NCBI GenBank assembly: GCA_028287115.1
Contig: JAQBQF010000311.1
Span: 1-64,000 of the forward strand
Source: Myxococcales bacterium
GTDB taxonomy: Bacteria > Myxococcota_A > Polyangia > Haliangiales > Haliangiaceae
DNA length: 64,000 nucleotides
Reading direction: 5' to 3'
Shown piece after piece: positions 33,501 to 41,473 of this stretch. Under the pieces are notes generated by a model that worked only from the letters and a program-made list of their open reading frames with translations, did not search any database and was not told the DNA's origin. A program made the translations under genes and the position numbers. Positions within the stretch are counted from its first letter, which is position 1; each line of letters opens with the position of its first letter.

Positions 33501-34126
33501 CCTTCGGGCACGTCACGTTTCCCGGCGCTCGCGAACAGCTCGAGTAACGCGCCGATCGAATAGACATCTGCCGCCGCGTCCGCGAAGCCGTCGACCGCTT
33601 CGGGTGCGACGCACTTGGTCGTCCACGGATGAGTCGCGGGCCGCATCTGCAATCCGGTCAGCTCGAGGCGCGGGTGATCGCCGGCACCGACATGCACGCT
33701 CCACGGATCGATCCGGCCGTGCACGATTCCGACGTGATGTGCGGCCGCGACCGCGCGCGCGAGCTCGCCGACGATGTTCATCGCGCGAGTCAGGTCGACC
33801 GATGCCTGCTCGATCAGCTCCGCGAGCGGCGGTGAGCTGTCGCCTTCGAGGATCACGGTCGGCGGCGCGGCCTCGAACGCGAGGACGGCGCGCATCGCGG
33901 GATGATCGACGGCGCCGACCGCGCGTAGACGATGCTCGAGCAGCGGCCACCGCGCCGACGACGGTCCGAAGCTCAGCTGCAACAGCTCGACGAGCCGTTC
34001 ACCTTTGCGCGCGAGGACCGCGACGCCATCGGAGCCGACGCCGAGCTGCGCGAGTGGGACGTAGGTCTCCTCCACGCCGGACGCGGGCGCGAACAGCGCA
34101 GGCATGGTCTGATCGACCGTTCCCAC
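30581..34126 (-). CDS. Multidomain signalling protein: pseudokinase, Ser/Thr kinase, SRPBCC-like, zinc ribbon, pseudocyclase
   Basis: 1181 residues, no signal peptide. Order: an N-terminal kinase fold (about 20-238) without catalytic residues (HGRID for HRD at 136-140, LTG for DFG); an active Hanks-type kinase (about 268-548) with GAGAMGEVW, Lys 298 in VAIK, HRDIKPDN (390-397), DFG (420-422) and APE; a START/SRPBCC-like region (about 565-715); a domain with two CxxC pairs (810/813 and 832/835), as in DUF5939 of cyclase-linked proteins (about 740-960); and a class III cyclase fold (about 990-1130) without the metal-binding Asp residues (VVAHL at 1001-1005, KTFGG at 1044-1048). Probable scaffold-type kinase regulated by lipid or partner binding. 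It shares an operon with the exported paralogues and pentein. Confidence 0.9.
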   Translation of the reverse strand: MGTVDQTMPALFAPASGVEETYVPLAQLGVGSDGVAVLARKGERLVELLQLSFGPSSARWPLLEHRLRAVGAVDHPAMRAVLAFEAAPPTVILEGDSSPPLAELIEQASVDLTRAMNIVGELARAVAAAHHVGIVHGRIDPWSVHVGAGDHPRLELTGLQMRPATHPWTTKCVAPEAVDGFADAAADVYSIGALLELFASAGKRDVPEGVRTIISDATAQDPEARPTAHELVRKLIGAGTVVARSTLMSREMAAVGPQRPTMGLALGRFELTKQLGAGAMGEVWEARDTTGGPSVAIKLLKPEIAADAELLRRFRKEARVLAKVGSPFIANYIDLNEDHGLHYLVLELVTGGSVAGAMRRLGKLPERLSLGVIADTCRALAEPHRLGIVHRDIKPDNLMFVREGIELEANPLGQLVKLGDFGIARLVEHTGPEGSTREGTVLGTPEYMAPEQCQGASVTPATDVYALGCCLFALIAGRPPFVAREDNQMAVILAHLGEVPPRLDSIEPEVSPAVADLVMHCLDKDSNRRPQDAAEMLATIERLCDGVAALITAHPAPPIVRAGAVQTYSFHWDLQCSPDVLWPFVSNTEKMNRATGQAPVRFEIESMGAKSATGSATTGHQRVAGMNLKWREHPYEWIEGSRHVVLRVFEKGVLRWYVAEVQLERLAGGGTRLRNTIKIEPRGLTARLLSKWEIGVKYRRKLERVYTRLDRLLAAGPKPEIDPIDPEIVVSPTAQARVDEAATVLTAAGIDAGAIESLATYLLRASDQDLARIRPIELAAKFRIAEDAMIDACLHAAKIGLLAMVWDVICPSCRIPSTVVDSLQKIEEHGSCKACNVGFQIDFSRAIELAFRASPDVREVETRTFCVGGPAHFPHVAAQVRLQPGERFALPLTLQAGYYLLRSPQLPRSHELRVTASGGVRRVDITLGERLELPALTQGDQLLTLVNPAPREVVVRVERAGDRANALTAARVMACAAFRELFPDQALAPGRLMAVTQATLVVAHLDDAQNLFRELGDSKAFPVAAQFFEIAGTLAKEYGGSLVKTFGGLAIAAFERPGPAMDVALALQQAIDRHPVTNGLRCRVAVHRGPMMVLTQSGRLDYFGQNVELALAISAATPPGVVGLTATVCQDVSVAERLQKTPDHLGMSPLAGGSWVLHVRASRASARALPAAGQTAQTIVQ

Positions 34127-34161
34127 GCGGACAGCTTACTCCGAAATGCCGAAGGGGCGAG

Positions 34162-34731
34162 TTAGCGCGCCGAGAGCTCGACGTCGACGGTCGCTGCGCT
34201 CTCGTCGGTGTGCAGCTTGACGCTGACCGCGCCCAGCTTGCCCCGTGCGACCAGCCGATCCGCGAGGGCCGTACGCGCTCGCTCGACGCGGTCGGCGACC
34301 AGCACGTCGCCTTTGATGATCGTGACAAAGCCGGACTCGCGGGCGGCGGTGCCGCTGACCGCGACCGATCGCACATGAAAGAGCCGGCCCTGCGAGATCT
34401 CGAACATCACGAACGCACTCTCACCGGCGTCGTACATCACCTCGGCAGCCTTCACCTTGGCATCGAGATAACCGTGCGCGACAAGAACTGCCTCGAGGCT
34501 ATCGCGATCGTGCGCGAGCTTGGCGGGATCGACCTGGTCACCGGCGCGTGTCGACAGCACGCCACGCAGCGCCGCGATCGGAAGATTGCCGTGCCCATCG
34601 AGCGCGACGCTTTGAACTTCTTGCGGCCGGCCCGAGTGAGTGGCGGCATCCGCCTGTTTCTCCGGGAGGTGGCGAACCACGCCAACGCCGGCGACGAGAG
34701 CGAGCAGGGTGATGACGACGAACGAACGCAC
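34162..34731 (-). CDS. POTRA-like domain membrane-anchored protein
   Basis: 189 residues from the GTG at 34731; upstream residues to 34788 are non-descript. The N-terminal hydrophobic helix (SFVVITLLALVAGVGVV) anchors it. The soluble part (about 50-180) has the alternating strand-helix layout of a POTRA repeat: VQSVALDGHGNLPIAALRGV, RDSLEAVLVAHGYLDAKVKA, SGFVTIIKGDVLVADRV. POTRA domains occur in BamA, TamA and FtsQ-type proteins and bind unfolded outer-membrane proteins or division partners. No barrel follows, so this is a stand-alone version. It is 35 bases upstream of the kinase gene, in the same direction. Confidence 0.6.
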   Translation of the reverse strand: MRSFVVITLLALVAGVGVVRHLPEKQADAATHSGRPQEVQSVALDGHGNLPIAALRGVLSTRAGDQVDPAKLAHDRDSLEAVLVAHGYLDAKVKAAEVMYDAGESAFVMFEISQGRLFHVRSVAVSGTAARESGFVTIIKGDVLVADRVERARTALADRLVARGKLGAVSVKLHTDESAATVDVELSAR

Positions 34732-34880
34732 GCGCGTACCGGCTGCAAGCAGAGGACCAGTGCACCCTGCCGCGCAAACCCACGCCACGTGGCGAATTCC
34801 GCCAAGGTAGGCGTGTCCACGACATCACACTCGCGACGGAGGTGTGTCCGCTGGGCCCCGCTCGCCACGTGGTCGGACCG

Positions 34881-37403
34881 CTACTGAATTGGGACGGTCG
34901 AGGTATTTCCGAACCGATCGATCACGCGTGCGGAGGTCGCGAGGGCGTTATTGGGGATCGAGACGGAGCCGTTGGCGTCCGTATTCATCGTGGTCGTGCT
35001 GAGGGTCGCGTTGGCCGCACTGAGCAGATCGACGGTCACGGCCTGCGACCTCACGGGCACCGGCTGATTCGACGCCAGGCTCATGTCCATCAGGCGCCAG
35101 CCCTTCGGCGCATGCCAGCGCGCGGTGATCTGGATGGTCGAGCCGCGAATCGCCGTTGGAACGAGCCCACCGGCGATTACCTGGAACGGCTGACTGTCGA
35201 GCGTCCAGCCTTTGCCGTCGACGTGAAACCGATAATTGCCGAGCGGCACGCCGCCGCGCTCGTCGAGCGAGTCGAAGCCCACGGCGCCCTGCCATGGCAC
35301 CGCTTGCCATTCGGCGACCCAGACATGGGTCTGCGGTCCCGATCGCTGCAGCGGTTCGGGCGTGTACGCGATCGTGACTTCGACATCGTCGACGACCCGG
35401 CCGCTGCGCCGCGCAACCCGGGTGTACGTGCCAGGCATGGTCTCGCGCTCGAGCGTGACGTGCGGCGTCTGGACGTTCGGATCGTCGCCGAGCCACACGA
35501 ACGTCGCGGTTCCGGATACGCGTGCGATCTGCGCGGCGGGCTGCGCCTGCGCCGGATGTCCCGTGCGCGCCCAGGTGTCGACCGGGACCGTCGCCGGCAC
35601 CGTGCCGGCCATCGGTGCAGGATCATCGATGTCGAGGCCATCGACCATCGTCGCGGTGGCGACGCGGGTCGCGCTCGCGGTCGTGCCGTCTTCGCGCATC
35701 GGTGTCATCGCGAGCGGCATCAGCTCGAGCAAGCGATTCGCGATGTACTCGGCCTCGAGCGGGCCCCAGAACGTGACGCTCGGCTCGTAGCCGCCCTGCA
35801 GCCAGTCTTCGGGCTCGAGCATGTAGCCGACATGGCCCTGCGAGTAGCCGACGAGGATCGTGTGATCGGCGCCGACCGGCGACTTGTCGCGAAGGTACTG
35901 CGCGAGCATCACCGTGAGCTCGCCCGGCATCGTGCCGATCACGTAATCGCCGAGGCGCAACGCCGAGATCGTGGTGCGCGTGGTCTGACAGATCGGGTGA
36001 GAGTCGTCGAGGCCGAAGTCGATCTTGAAGATATCTCCCAGGATCGATCCCGCGACGTCGAGGCGCAGACACGAGCCGTAGGGAAGCAGGCCATCCGTGC
36101 CGGCGATCGCGGCCGCCGGGAACATCGCCGTGGCGCTCTCGCACAGCCCAGCGCCGACGGGTGCGTTGAACTCGTCGATCGGAGAGATGATCTTGCCGGC
36201 GTCGTCGTAGATCTTGCCGTCGGGCGTGCGCGTCAGATCGAAAGGTGCGTAGGTCAGCGCGCCATCGCGCAGCTTGAACGTGTCCGGATAGGGCCCCGTC
36301 TCGATCGAGCGCGTCAGCATCTCGAGCTCGATCGTGTCGCGCATCGCGGCGCCCGCGGCTTGCCACGCTGCGTAGAGGATCGGCGCGGCACCACGGCCGT
36401 GACCTTCTTCGGTGGCCCACGACAAGCAGGGATCCGACGGCGCCCCGGGCTTCACGTTGCAATCGATGCCGCCGTGACCGGACGGCGAGTTGTCGCCGCC
36501 TGCGCTCTGCACGTGCATGACGACGACCTTCGTATCGAACTGCTCTTGCAGCCCGCGCTCGAGCGCGCCCGGGGCATCGCTCGACGCGAGCGGATTCTCC
36601 TCGCCGTTGAGCGTGCCGTGTTCGCCGAAGATCGGCAGGATCGCGATCGGGACGTTGTCGGTGCCGTCGATCCGGAGGAGCACGAGGTGATCGTCCTTCT
36701 TGTTTCCGCCGGGCAGCATGTTGTTCTCGCCACGGCGATCGTGGTTGACGACATTCTGCGGATCGAAGCTCGTGTCGACGAACACGCCGAGCTTCGCCGG
36801 TCTCCGTGCCTCGAGCGCATCACGCGCGGTGCGCTCGAACGTCTCGAGATAGCGATCGTAGACGATCTGTCGCAGCTGGCCCGAGCCGAGCTTGATCGCG
36901 CCGTTGCCCGTGAACTGCGCCCACGACGAGTGACTGTGCGACGACGTGATGATCACCTTGCCCGCGTACTCGGGCCCGAGGCGCTGCTCGAGGTCATAGA
37001 GCATGCCTTCGTAGACGAAGATCATGTCGACCTTGAGGAACACGACGGTCTCCGGACCGGCGGTGAGCGCGATCGCTTTGACACGCGGCGCGGCCTCGAC
37101 ACCGATCGAGGGATTGAACGTTCCGGAGATCTTCACCTTGCGCGCATCGACGACGCCGGCAGAGCCGAGGAAGCCCGCGCGCGCCGTGTAGCCGCCGAGC
37201 GCCGTGCCCACCGGAATGTCGAGGACGTTGTCGGCAGCGCCGGCCTGCAGCGCGGCCGCCGTCACGGTGCCGCCCGCGTGCGCGGTCGGTGTCAGCGGCT
37301 GGTACGTGCAGTTGTCGGTCGAGACGCCGCCATCGGGTGTGGTTTGATTGCCGCCACCACAGGCGACCAGCACGAATGCGAATCCAAAGCGCAGAGCCCT
37401 CAT
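34881..37403 (-). CDS. Neutral ceramidase-like lipoprotein
   Basis: 840 residues from the ATG at 37403, giving a signal peptide RALRFGFAFVLVAC with lipobox LVAC. Neutral/alkaline ceramidases show an early G-YTAR-type strand, a His-rich metal site in TSSHSHSSW, and the catalytic-Ser region NxGDxSP, here QSAGGDNSPSGHGG. A C-terminal Ig-like domain (about 700-840) ends in VIDRFGNTSTVPIQ. Ceramidases cleave ceramide to sphingosine and fatty acid. Sphingolipid-containing bacteria occur in this phylum, and the window's desaturase operon shows lipid remodelling elsewhere. Substrate unproven. Confidence 0.78.
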   Translation of the reverse strand: MRALRFGFAFVLVACGGGNQTTPDGGVSTDNCTYQPLTPTAHAGGTVTAAALQAGAADNVLDIPVGTALGGYTARAGFLGSAGVVDARKVKISGTFNPSIGVEAAPRVKAIALTAGPETVVFLKVDMIFVYEGMLYDLEQRLGPEYAGKVIITSSHSHSSWAQFTGNGAIKLGSGQLRQIVYDRYLETFERTARDALEARRPAKLGVFVDTSFDPQNVVNHDRRGENNMLPGGNKKDDHLVLLRIDGTDNVPIAILPIFGEHGTLNGEENPLASSDAPGALERGLQEQFDTKVVVMHVQSAGGDNSPSGHGGIDCNVKPGAPSDPCLSWATEEGHGRGAAPILYAAWQAAGAAMRDTIELEMLTRSIETGPYPDTFKLRDGALTYAPFDLTRTPDGKIYDDAGKIISPIDEFNAPVGAGLCESATAMFPAAAIAGTDGLLPYGSCLRLDVAGSILGDIFKIDFGLDDSHPICQTTRTTISALRLGDYVIGTMPGELTVMLAQYLRDKSPVGADHTILVGYSQGHVGYMLEPEDWLQGGYEPSVTFWGPLEAEYIANRLLELMPLAMTPMREDGTTASATRVATATMVDGLDIDDPAPMAGTVPATVPVDTWARTGHPAQAQPAAQIARVSGTATFVWLGDDPNVQTPHVTLERETMPGTYTRVARRSGRVVDDVEVTIAYTPEPLQRSGPQTHVWVAEWQAVPWQGAVGFDSLDERGGVPLGNYRFHVDGKGWTLDSQPFQVIAGGLVPTAIRGSTIQITARWHAPKGWRLMDMSLASNQPVPVRSQAVTVDLLSAANATLSTTTMNTDANGSVSIPNNALATSARVIDRFGNTSTVPIQ

Positions 37404-37452
37404 CGAGGGCTGGCATATCACGACCAAGGCAGGGGCCGCGTGACGAAGCTCG

Positions 37453-39444
37453 CTACTCGAACGACTTGGTCATGCGGAGCGTCTCGCCGGCCTTGATGAC
37501 GATCGCATAGGTATAGCGATTCTCGTCGATGACGAACGTCAGCCTGTGCTTGCCGGGCGTCAGCGGGAGCCGCGTGATCGGCGTCGTGAGGCCGGTGTCG
37601 ACATTGTCGATGAGGATCTTCGCAGCGGGCCGCGACATCACCGCGAGGTACCCGGACTTGTCGGTCGAAGCAGGTTGCGGCGTGCCCGAATCGGGGCACA
37701 TCGGCGTGCTGTTAAACGGGTCATAGGAGCTTTGCGGCTGGCAGGCAGCCATGACCGGCGGATAGCCCGCGGGCACGTCGCCCGAGCGCGGATCGATCTT
37801 GTTGATCAGACACATGTGAACCATGGTCTCCTGAGTCTTGGTCGGGAGCTTGCCGTAGTACTGCTTCGCCTTCGCGAGGTTTGACCCGCGGCACGCGGCC
37901 ATGAACGCGAGCTTGTAGACGGAGGGGTCTGGCTTGCACGCGAGGGACGCCTCGAAGTTCGCGAGTGCGGCGGCAAAGGCGCTGACGTCAATATTGTTTC
38001 GGCCTTTGTCCGCGAGAGCGTCTGCATCGCACGCGGGTTTCGGCGATACGGAGTCCGTAACCGCGGTTCTTGGATCGATGTCGCTGGCGATGCAAATCTC
38101 GATCAACGTGTCTCGAGTCTGCGGCGGGAGCTTGCCGTAGTAGTGCTTCGCCTTTGCGACGTTCTTTGCGCGGCATGCCGCCATGAAAGCGAGCCTGTCG
38201 ACGACTGGGTCTTGCTTGCACTGGAGCGATGCCTCGAAGCTCGCGATTGCCGCCGCAAACGCGCCGGTGTTGACCTCGCCCTTGCCGCGCTCGGCGAGGG
38301 CGGCTGCGTCGCAGGTCGTGCTCACCTTGCGATCGTCGAACACGAACGGAAACCGCACGACCTGCGGCCGACGGAGAGCAGGAAACCTCGCTTTCGAGAC
38401 CGCACCGGCAACGCACGTGGCGAACTTCGATGCATCCGGGACGACCGCGTCGTCGAACCTGACGTCGACCTTGTCGGGGCTGCCGTGGGTGTCGATCGTG
38501 AACTTGACGACGATCTTTCCGGTGACCGTGCCGGCACCGCAGGCGTGGACGTCGGGTACGACTTTCTTGACCGCGGCGGCGACCGTCCCGGCATCGAGCT
38601 CGTCGGGATGGATGCGAAACTTCGCGCAGCACGAGGCCGCGTAGTTGGTCAGCACGCACGACACCTCGTCGCACGAGTTGGACGAGCCACCCGCGACTGC
38701 CTGCTCGCGCAGCTTGGCGTTCTCATCCTCGAGCACTTCGAGCTTCGCCTGGAGGTCGCGCAACTCATCGTCGGCACCGACCAGATCCGGTGGCGTCGGC
38801 GGCTGATTCGGACGGATCTCGACGGTCGTGCCAGGCTCGACGCTGACCGTCTGGTTGCTCGCGGCGACCTTGACGTGGCCTTCATAGACCACGACGGTGA
38901 CCAACGCCGCCGTCACCGCAGTCACTACACCGGCGCCGATCAAGCGCGCATCCGAACGATTCATGTGGGTCTCCACGCGCAGGCTCGCGCCTGTCGCTTC
39001 CACCGGCGCCAACATGGCGCCGGTTTCGATCCGAAGCTTGTCACCGCCGGCGACGTGCCAGGTGGCGGCGCCGCGTTGCTGGACGACGAGCGCGTTAGAA
39101 TCGCGCTTCCACGAGATAGCCGCGCTCGCATCAAGGTCGACGGTCACCGTATCGAGATCGAGATGCTGCGCCTTCGAAGCGACGAGCTCTCCGTGATCCG
39201 CACCGGCATGGTGAGCGCCGCGCTCGACGACGACAGCGAAGGCGGCCGCGCTGCCAACGAGCACCGCCGCAGCGGCGCCGATCGACCACTTCCGTCGCGG
39301 ACGTTCGGTGCCCTCGACGGCGACTGCAGCCGCGGACTCGGACAATCGCGAGAGCACTGCATCGGCGACGCTCGGTACTGCCGGCACTTCCCACGCCGAC
39401 AGATCGAAGTTAGCGAGCTTGTCGTCTGGTTCGTTCGTCTCCAT
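37453..39444 (-). CDS. FecR-like anti-sigma/effector protein with TonB-like, repeat and PEGA parts
   Basis: 663 residues. An N-terminal cytosolic part (1-50) is followed by a membrane helix (WSIGAAAAVLVGSAAAFAVV), a FecR-like region (about 75-210, ending QTVSVEPGTTVEIRP), a coiled-coil segment (about 225-250), a TonB-C/AgmX-like domain (about 275-370, KIVVKFTIDTHGSPDKVDV), two tandem repeats of about 85 residues (CDAAALAERG... and CDADALADKG..., each ending KHYYGKL or KQYYGKL), and a C-terminal PEGA-like segment (about 600-660, ILIDNVDTGLTTPI). The ATG overlaps the stop of the ECF sigma gene by one base (TAATG). Probably regulates that sigma factor by membrane sequestration. Confidence 0.75.
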   Translation of the reverse strand: METNEPDDKLANFDLSAWEVPAVPSVADAVLSRLSESAAAVAVEGTERPRRKWSIGAAAAVLVGSAAAFAVVVERGAHHAGADHGELVASKAQHLDLDTVTVDLDASAAISWKRDSNALVVQQRGAATWHVAGGDKLRIETGAMLAPVEATGASLRVETHMNRSDARLIGAGVVTAVTAALVTVVVYEGHVKVAASNQTVSVEPGTTVEIRPNQPPTPPDLVGADDELRDLQAKLEVLEDENAKLREQAVAGGSSNSCDEVSCVLTNYAASCCAKFRIHPDELDAGTVAAAVKKVVPDVHACGAGTVTGKIVVKFTIDTHGSPDKVDVRFDDAVVPDASKFATCVAGAVSKARFPALRRPQVVRFPFVFDDRKVSTTCDAAALAERGKGEVNTGAFAAAIASFEASLQCKQDPVVDRLAFMAACRAKNVAKAKHYYGKLPPQTRDTLIEICIASDIDPRTAVTDSVSPKPACDADALADKGRNNIDVSAFAAALANFEASLACKPDPSVYKLAFMAACRGSNLAKAKQYYGKLPTKTQETMVHMCLINKIDPRSGDVPAGYPPVMAACQPQSSYDPFNSTPMCPDSGTPQPASTDKSGYLAVMSRPAAKILIDNVDTGLTTPITRLPLTPGKHRLTFVIDENRYTYAIVIKAGETLRMTKSFE

Positions 39445-40028
39445 TACCGACCTCCGAGCTCTGGCAATGCCGCGACGAGATACTCGCGCAATGCCACACG
39501 CGCGCGTGACAGGCGCGACTTGACCGTTCCAACGTCTAGCTCGAGCACACCGGCGATCTCGGCGTAATCGAGGTCGTGATACTCGCGCAGCACGAACACC
39601 GCACGCTGACCATCCGGCAATGCGCCGACGCCCGCAGCGATCGCAGCGCCGAGGCGCGCACGTTCGGCGTTTGCATCCGCGCGATCACCACCTTGCGGCT
39701 CGGATTCGAGCGCGACCGGATCCGGACGCCGCATCTCGTTGAGCGTCAGCCGCGTCGCGATCGTGAGGATCCACGTCTTGAGCGTTGCCGGCCCACCTGG
39801 ATCGAAGCGAGGCAGCGCGCGCAACACGCGCACGAACGTCTCCTGCGTCAGGTCGGGCGCACGATGCCGTGCCCGCCCTGCGAGCAGCCGATAGATCAGC
39901 GCATGCACCGGCTGCTCGTAACGGTCGATCAGATCTCGCCACGCGCGCTGATCGCCGCGCTGCGCTCGCTTGAGCGTCAGCTCGTCGATCGGTCCGGACG
40001 TCCGGGCTGCCGCGGCGTGCATCGTCAT
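39444..40028 (-). CDS. ECF-family RNA polymerase sigma factor
   Basis: 194 residues. Region 2 is clear (RAWRDLIDRYEQPVHALIYR, PDLTQETFVRVLRALPRFDP, TLKTWILTIATRLTLNEMRR) and region 4 has LPDGQRAVFVLREYHDLDY, ending VGTVKSRLSRARVALREYL. Group 4 (ECF) factors recognise short alternative promoters in response to envelope or metal signals. It is directly coupled to the FecR-like gene, the usual anti-sigma position. Promoter specificity unknown. The 110 bases upstream separate it from thrC. Confidence 0.95.
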   Translation of the reverse strand: MTMHAAAARTSGPIDELTLKRAQRGDQRAWRDLIDRYEQPVHALIYRLLAGRARHRAPDLTQETFVRVLRALPRFDPGGPATLKTWILTIATRLTLNEMRRPDPVALESEPQGGDRADANAERARLGAAIAAGVGALPDGQRAVFVLREYHDLDYAEIAGVLELDVGTVKSRLSRARVALREYLVAALPELGGR

Positions 40029-40138
40029 CCCGTATCACCCGCGAAGTTGGAAAAGGTTCCACTGCGCGACAGATGTCCGAGTCTATTCGCAGCGATGTAC
40101 CCAACACATCGTAATCAGCTGTCTTTTGGGCCTGACCC

Positions 40139-41470
40139 CTAGCGATCGAGCCCGCGGAGGAGCGCATCGCGGACGGCGTCGTAACGATCGGGGAGCTCGA
40201 CGGGCGTGTTGCGGAATCGCGGCTGCGGCACCTCGGCGAGCTTGCCTTCGTGATAGCCGACCTTGAAGTCGGTGAACTTGAGCCCGCTCGCGGTCGAGAT
40301 CACGACCGCGCGCTGATCGGCGGTGATCACGCCACGTGCCGCGAGCTTCTCGAGTGCTGCGAGCGCGACGCCGGTGTGCGGGCACGTGAACAGGCCGCTG
40401 CGATCTGCGCGCGCAGAGGCGTCGGCGAGCTCTGCTTCCGTCGCCACCTCGACGACGCCTTCGAATTTCTGCAGCGCGCGGACCGCCTTCTTGAAGCTGA
40501 CCGGATTGCCGATCTGGATCGCCGACGCGAGCGTCTGCTTGGCTTTGACCGGCTCGAGCGCGGCCCAGTCATGCGTGAAGCTCGCGTGCAGCGGGCTCGC
40601 ATGTGCCGCCTGCGCGACGCAGATCCGCGGCCGTTTGTCGACGAGCCCGAGCTCGAGCATCAGCTCGAAGCCCGCGCCGAGCGCCGAGACATTGCCGAGG
40701 TTGCCTCCCGGGATCACGACCCAGTCGGGGACTTTCCAGCCGAGCTGCTGCGCGATCTCGATCGCGACGGTCTTTTGTCCTTCGAGGCGGAGCGAGTTCA
40801 TCGAGTTCGCGAGATAGACGCCTTCTTTGGTCGCGAGCTCTTGCACGAGCTTCATGCAGCCGTCGAAGTCGGTGTCGATCGCGAGCACGAGCGCGCCGGT
40901 CGCGAGTGGCTGCACGAGCTGCGCGGTCGAAATCTTGCCGCGCGGCAGGATCACGACCGCCCGAATCCCCGCGGCCGCTGCGTAGGCCGCGAGCGCGGCC
41001 GAGGTATCGCCCGTCGACGCGCACGCGATCGCTCGAATCGGCCGCCCGCGCGCGATCATCTGCTTCACCATCGAGACGAGCACGGTCATCCCGAGATCCT
41101 TGAACGAGCCGGAGTGCGACGTACCGCATTGCTTGACGCGCACGTCGCCGAGCCCGATCTCCTGCGCGTAGGCCGGCACCTTCATGAGATGCGTGCCGCC
41201 CTCGAGCATCGAGACGATATTCGCCGGATCGAGCTGCGGCGCGACCCACTCGTGCTTGCCCCACACGCCAGATCCCCACGGCTCGTCGACGGAACGAAAC
41301 CGCTCGCCGAACAGCCGCTTCCATTGCGCGGCCGACACTGCGCGCAGCGCCTCGAGATCGTGGACGACCTCGAGCAAGTCGCCGCACGTCGGGCAGCGAT
41401 AGATCACCTGATCGAGTGGGTACGCGCCGGCACAACCCGCGATGCAACGAAACTCCGCGCGATACGACAT
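40139..41470 (-). CDS. thrC: Threonine synthase
   Basis: 443 residues. PLP-dependent fold type II enzyme converting O-phospho-homoserine to threonine. The N-terminus has a small zinc-ribbon-like pair (CIAGCAGAYPLDQVIYRCPT) seen in one ThrC subgroup. The PLP Lys is in TSHSGSFKDLGM, followed by ASTGDTSAALAAYAAAAGI and the phosphate-binding PGGNLGNVSALGAGFE. Cytosolic. It is 3 bases from the RQTG-repeat gene upstream; that neighbour's function is not obviously metabolic, so the pairing may be chance. Housekeeping amino-acid gene. Confidence 0.95.
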   Translation of the reverse strand: MSYRAEFRCIAGCAGAYPLDQVIYRCPTCGDLLEVVHDLEALRAVSAAQWKRLFGERFRSVDEPWGSGVWGKHEWVAPQLDPANIVSMLEGGTHLMKVPAYAQEIGLGDVRVKQCGTSHSGSFKDLGMTVLVSMVKQMIARGRPIRAIACASTGDTSAALAAYAAAAGIRAVVILPRGKISTAQLVQPLATGALVLAIDTDFDGCMKLVQELATKEGVYLANSMNSLRLEGQKTVAIEIAQQLGWKVPDWVVIPGGNLGNVSALGAGFELMLELGLVDKRPRICVAQAAHASPLHASFTHDWAALEPVKAKQTLASAIQIGNPVSFKKAVRALQKFEGVVEVATEAELADASARADRSGLFTCPHTGVALAALEKLAARGVITADQRAVVISTASGLKFTDFKVGYHEGKLAEVPQPRFRNTPVELPDRYDAVRDALLRGLDR

Positions 41471-41473
41471 GAC

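Noticed and set aside
34842..37496. 884-codon open frame on the + strand antisense to the ceramidase-like gene
   Set aside because: It is Arg/Asp/His-rich without domain or signal features and mirrors the codon pattern of the real minus-strand gene. Long antisense frames are expected at this GC content.
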